In this document: piece by piece, positions 8,296-8,679 of the stretch
Layout: each line of letters starts with the position of its first letter
How positions within the stretch are numbered: the first letter of the stretch is position 1
NCBI GenBank assembly: GCA_910579205.1
Contig: CAJTTD010000016.1
Location: 19,810 to 28,488, forward strand
DNA: 8,679 bases
DNA from: an uncultured Christensenella sp.
GTDB lineage: Bacteria; Bacillota; Clostridia; Christensenellales; Pumilibacteraceae
Direction: 5' to 3'
Notes under the pieces: model-generated
Databases searched by the model: none
Told to the model about the DNA's origin: nothing
The model's input: the letters and a program-made list of their open reading frames with translations, nothing else
Made by a program: the position numbers and the translations under genes

Positions 8296-8334
8296 ACAAA
8301 AAAAATAAAAATTTTTTAAAAAACTTAATAAAAA
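8283..8334 (+). promoter_or_regulatory. A/T-tract block, probable UP element of the rRNA promoter
   Basis: This stretch is almost pure A and T, with A-runs and T-runs of five to eight bases. It includes an inverted repeat GTTTTTTA (8289-8296) / TAAAAAAC (8317-8324). The part at 8314-8334 falls about 40 to 60 bases before the predicted start, where the RNA polymerase alpha subunits bind UP elements of rRNA promoters. Such tracts also bend DNA. The left end overlaps the T-run of the upstream terminator. Confidence 0.6.
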
Positions 8335-8337
8335 CGC

Positions 8338-8367
8338 TTGACAGCGCATATATAGGTGTGATATTAT
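8338..8367 (+). promoter_or_regulatory. Strong rRNA-class promoter upstream of the 23S gene
   Basis: A perfect TTGACA (8338-8343) is followed, after 18 bp, by TATTAT (8362-8367). TGA just before it (8359-8361) adds an extended -10 (TGn). With the A/T block upstream this is the typical build of a stable-RNA promoter. The predicted start is near 8374. It is the best promoter in the window, and the only gene after it in view is 23S rRNA. Confidence 0.85.
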
Positions 8368-8520
8368 GACAAAGCTGTCGGCAAGAACGACAGAACACGG
8401 GTCATCCACGTATCGCACAACGCCATACCTCTGGACATAATGAGCAATAACGAGCAAGGGGAGCTATCCCGAAAGTTGTTGTTTGTTGTGTTTTTTTTGA
8501 CCCTAAGCGGTCTCCGTGTC

Positions 8521-8543
8521 GCACATTGACAACTGCATATAAC
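8521..8543 (+). promoter_or_regulatory. boxA-like antitermination element before 23S
   Basis: The core ATTGACAACTGCATA closely matches the element found before 23S genes in Firmicutes spacers (TTTGAAAACTGCATA-like). In known systems boxA RNA binds NusB/NusE and lets RNA polymerase read through rRNA genes without early termination. Its place about 100 nt before 23S is normal. Confidence 0.6.
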
Positions 8544-8566
8544 TTAAGCGAGTATACAAAATCAGA

Positions 8567-8590
8567 TATTGGTGATATGTAAAACCAATA
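8567..8590 (+). other. Stem-loop in the pre-23S leader
   Basis: TATTGGT (8567-8573) and ACCAATA (8584-8590) form a perfect 7-bp stem with a 10-nt loop. It lies between the boxA-like element and 23S. A weaker stem follows (AATTTC 8617-8622 with GGAATT 8631-8636, one G-U pair). These bases may instead pair with the region after 23S to form the RNase III processing stem, which is outside the window. Confidence 0.45.
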
Positions 8591-8640
8591 CCGCAATTTG
8601 TAAGTTTAAATCTTGTAATTTCTAATTTTAGGAATTGGAC

Positions 8641-8679
8641 GATTAAGCTACTAAGAGCGTACGATGGATGCCTAGGCAT
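8641..8679 (+). rRNA. 23S ribosomal RNA, 5' end (partial, runs off the window)
   Basis: GATTAAGCTACTAAG followed by GCGTACGATGGATGCC aligns with the universal 5' end of bacterial 23S rRNA (E. coli GGTTAAGCGACTAAGCG, then GGTGGATGCC). Position 8641 corresponds to nucleotide 1. These bases pair with the 3' end of 23S in domain I. AAGCTACTAAG is common in Clostridia. Only 39 nt are in view, so completeness cannot be judged. Confidence 0.92.

Larger units (their letters stand above)
8374..8640 (+). other. Structured leader of the 23S rRNA transcript
   Basis: These ~267 nt between the promoter and 23S contain no gene, no tRNA and no 16S 3' end: the anti-Shine-Dalgarno CCTCC is absent. The transcript opens with a hairpin CTGTCG-GCAAGAA-CGACAG (8375-8393). 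Longer-range pairs are possible: GGGTCA (8399-8404) with TGACCC (8498-8503), ACAC (8395-8398) with GTGT (8516-8519), and CACAAC (8416-8421) with GTTGTG (8485-8490). GTTGTG is followed by eight T (8491-8498). The last ~120 nt resemble the end of a Firmicutes 16S-23S spacer. Confidence 0.6.

Noticed and set aside
8374..8520. Hidden 5S rRNA or tRNA between promoter and 23S
   Set aside because: No T-loop GTTCGA-like motif with a matching acceptor stem and no 5S signature were found.
8402..8596. Minus-strand frame of 64 codons in the rRNA leader
   Set aside because: It overlaps the leader and boxA-like element of the 23S transcript and has no supporting features.

Overview
The window reads as chromosomal DNA of a Gram-positive, Clostridia-like bacterium, probably an uncultured Firmicute. 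The reasons are strong GGAGG-type ribosome binding sites, sigma-A-type promoters, a pre-23S leader element of the Firmicutes kind (ATTGACAACTGCATA) and a surface protein built like those of gut Clostridia. GC is moderate, with GC-rich genes and AT-rich control regions. All genes point right.

Layout. (1) 1-106 is a short leader with a hairpin and a clear GGAGG site. (2) 107-4078 encodes a 1323-residue secreted, membrane-anchored protein: signal peptide, Gly-rich beta-helix rungs, a long beta-rich stalk ending in two related ~100-residue modules, one transmembrane helix, an Ala/Glu-rich linker and a folded cytoplasmic domain. (3) 4080-4307 encodes a 75-residue all-helical, probably coiled-coil protein, one base after the stop of the first gene and almost certainly cotranslated with it. 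(4) 4308-4513 holds GC-rich stem-loops, a possible terminator and a promoter. (5) 4514-8224 encodes a 1236-residue helicase-nuclease: N-terminal HRDC-like domain, DUF4011-like region, complete SF1 helicase motor and C-terminal Vsr/MTES_1575-type nuclease fold. Its start codon lies at or within a few bases of the predicted transcription start. (6) 8225-8337 holds a terminator-like hairpin and an A/T-tract block. (7) 8338-8640 holds a very strong promoter and a structured leader of about 267 nt. (8) 8641-8679 is the first 39 nt of a 23S rRNA gene.

The points of most interest are a 23S rRNA gene with its own rRNA-class promoter and no 16S gene in between (unlinked rRNA genes), the apparently leaderless helicase-nuclease with an unusual N-terminal HRDC domain, and a surface protein that carries an uncharacterised conserved-looking domain on the cytoplasmic side with a small coiled-coil partner. 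The first two genes look like one unit acting at the cell envelope. The helicase-nuclease is a separate unit for DNA repair or anti-phage defence. Nothing in the window links the two functionally, and no mobile element, CRISPR array or tRNA was seen.
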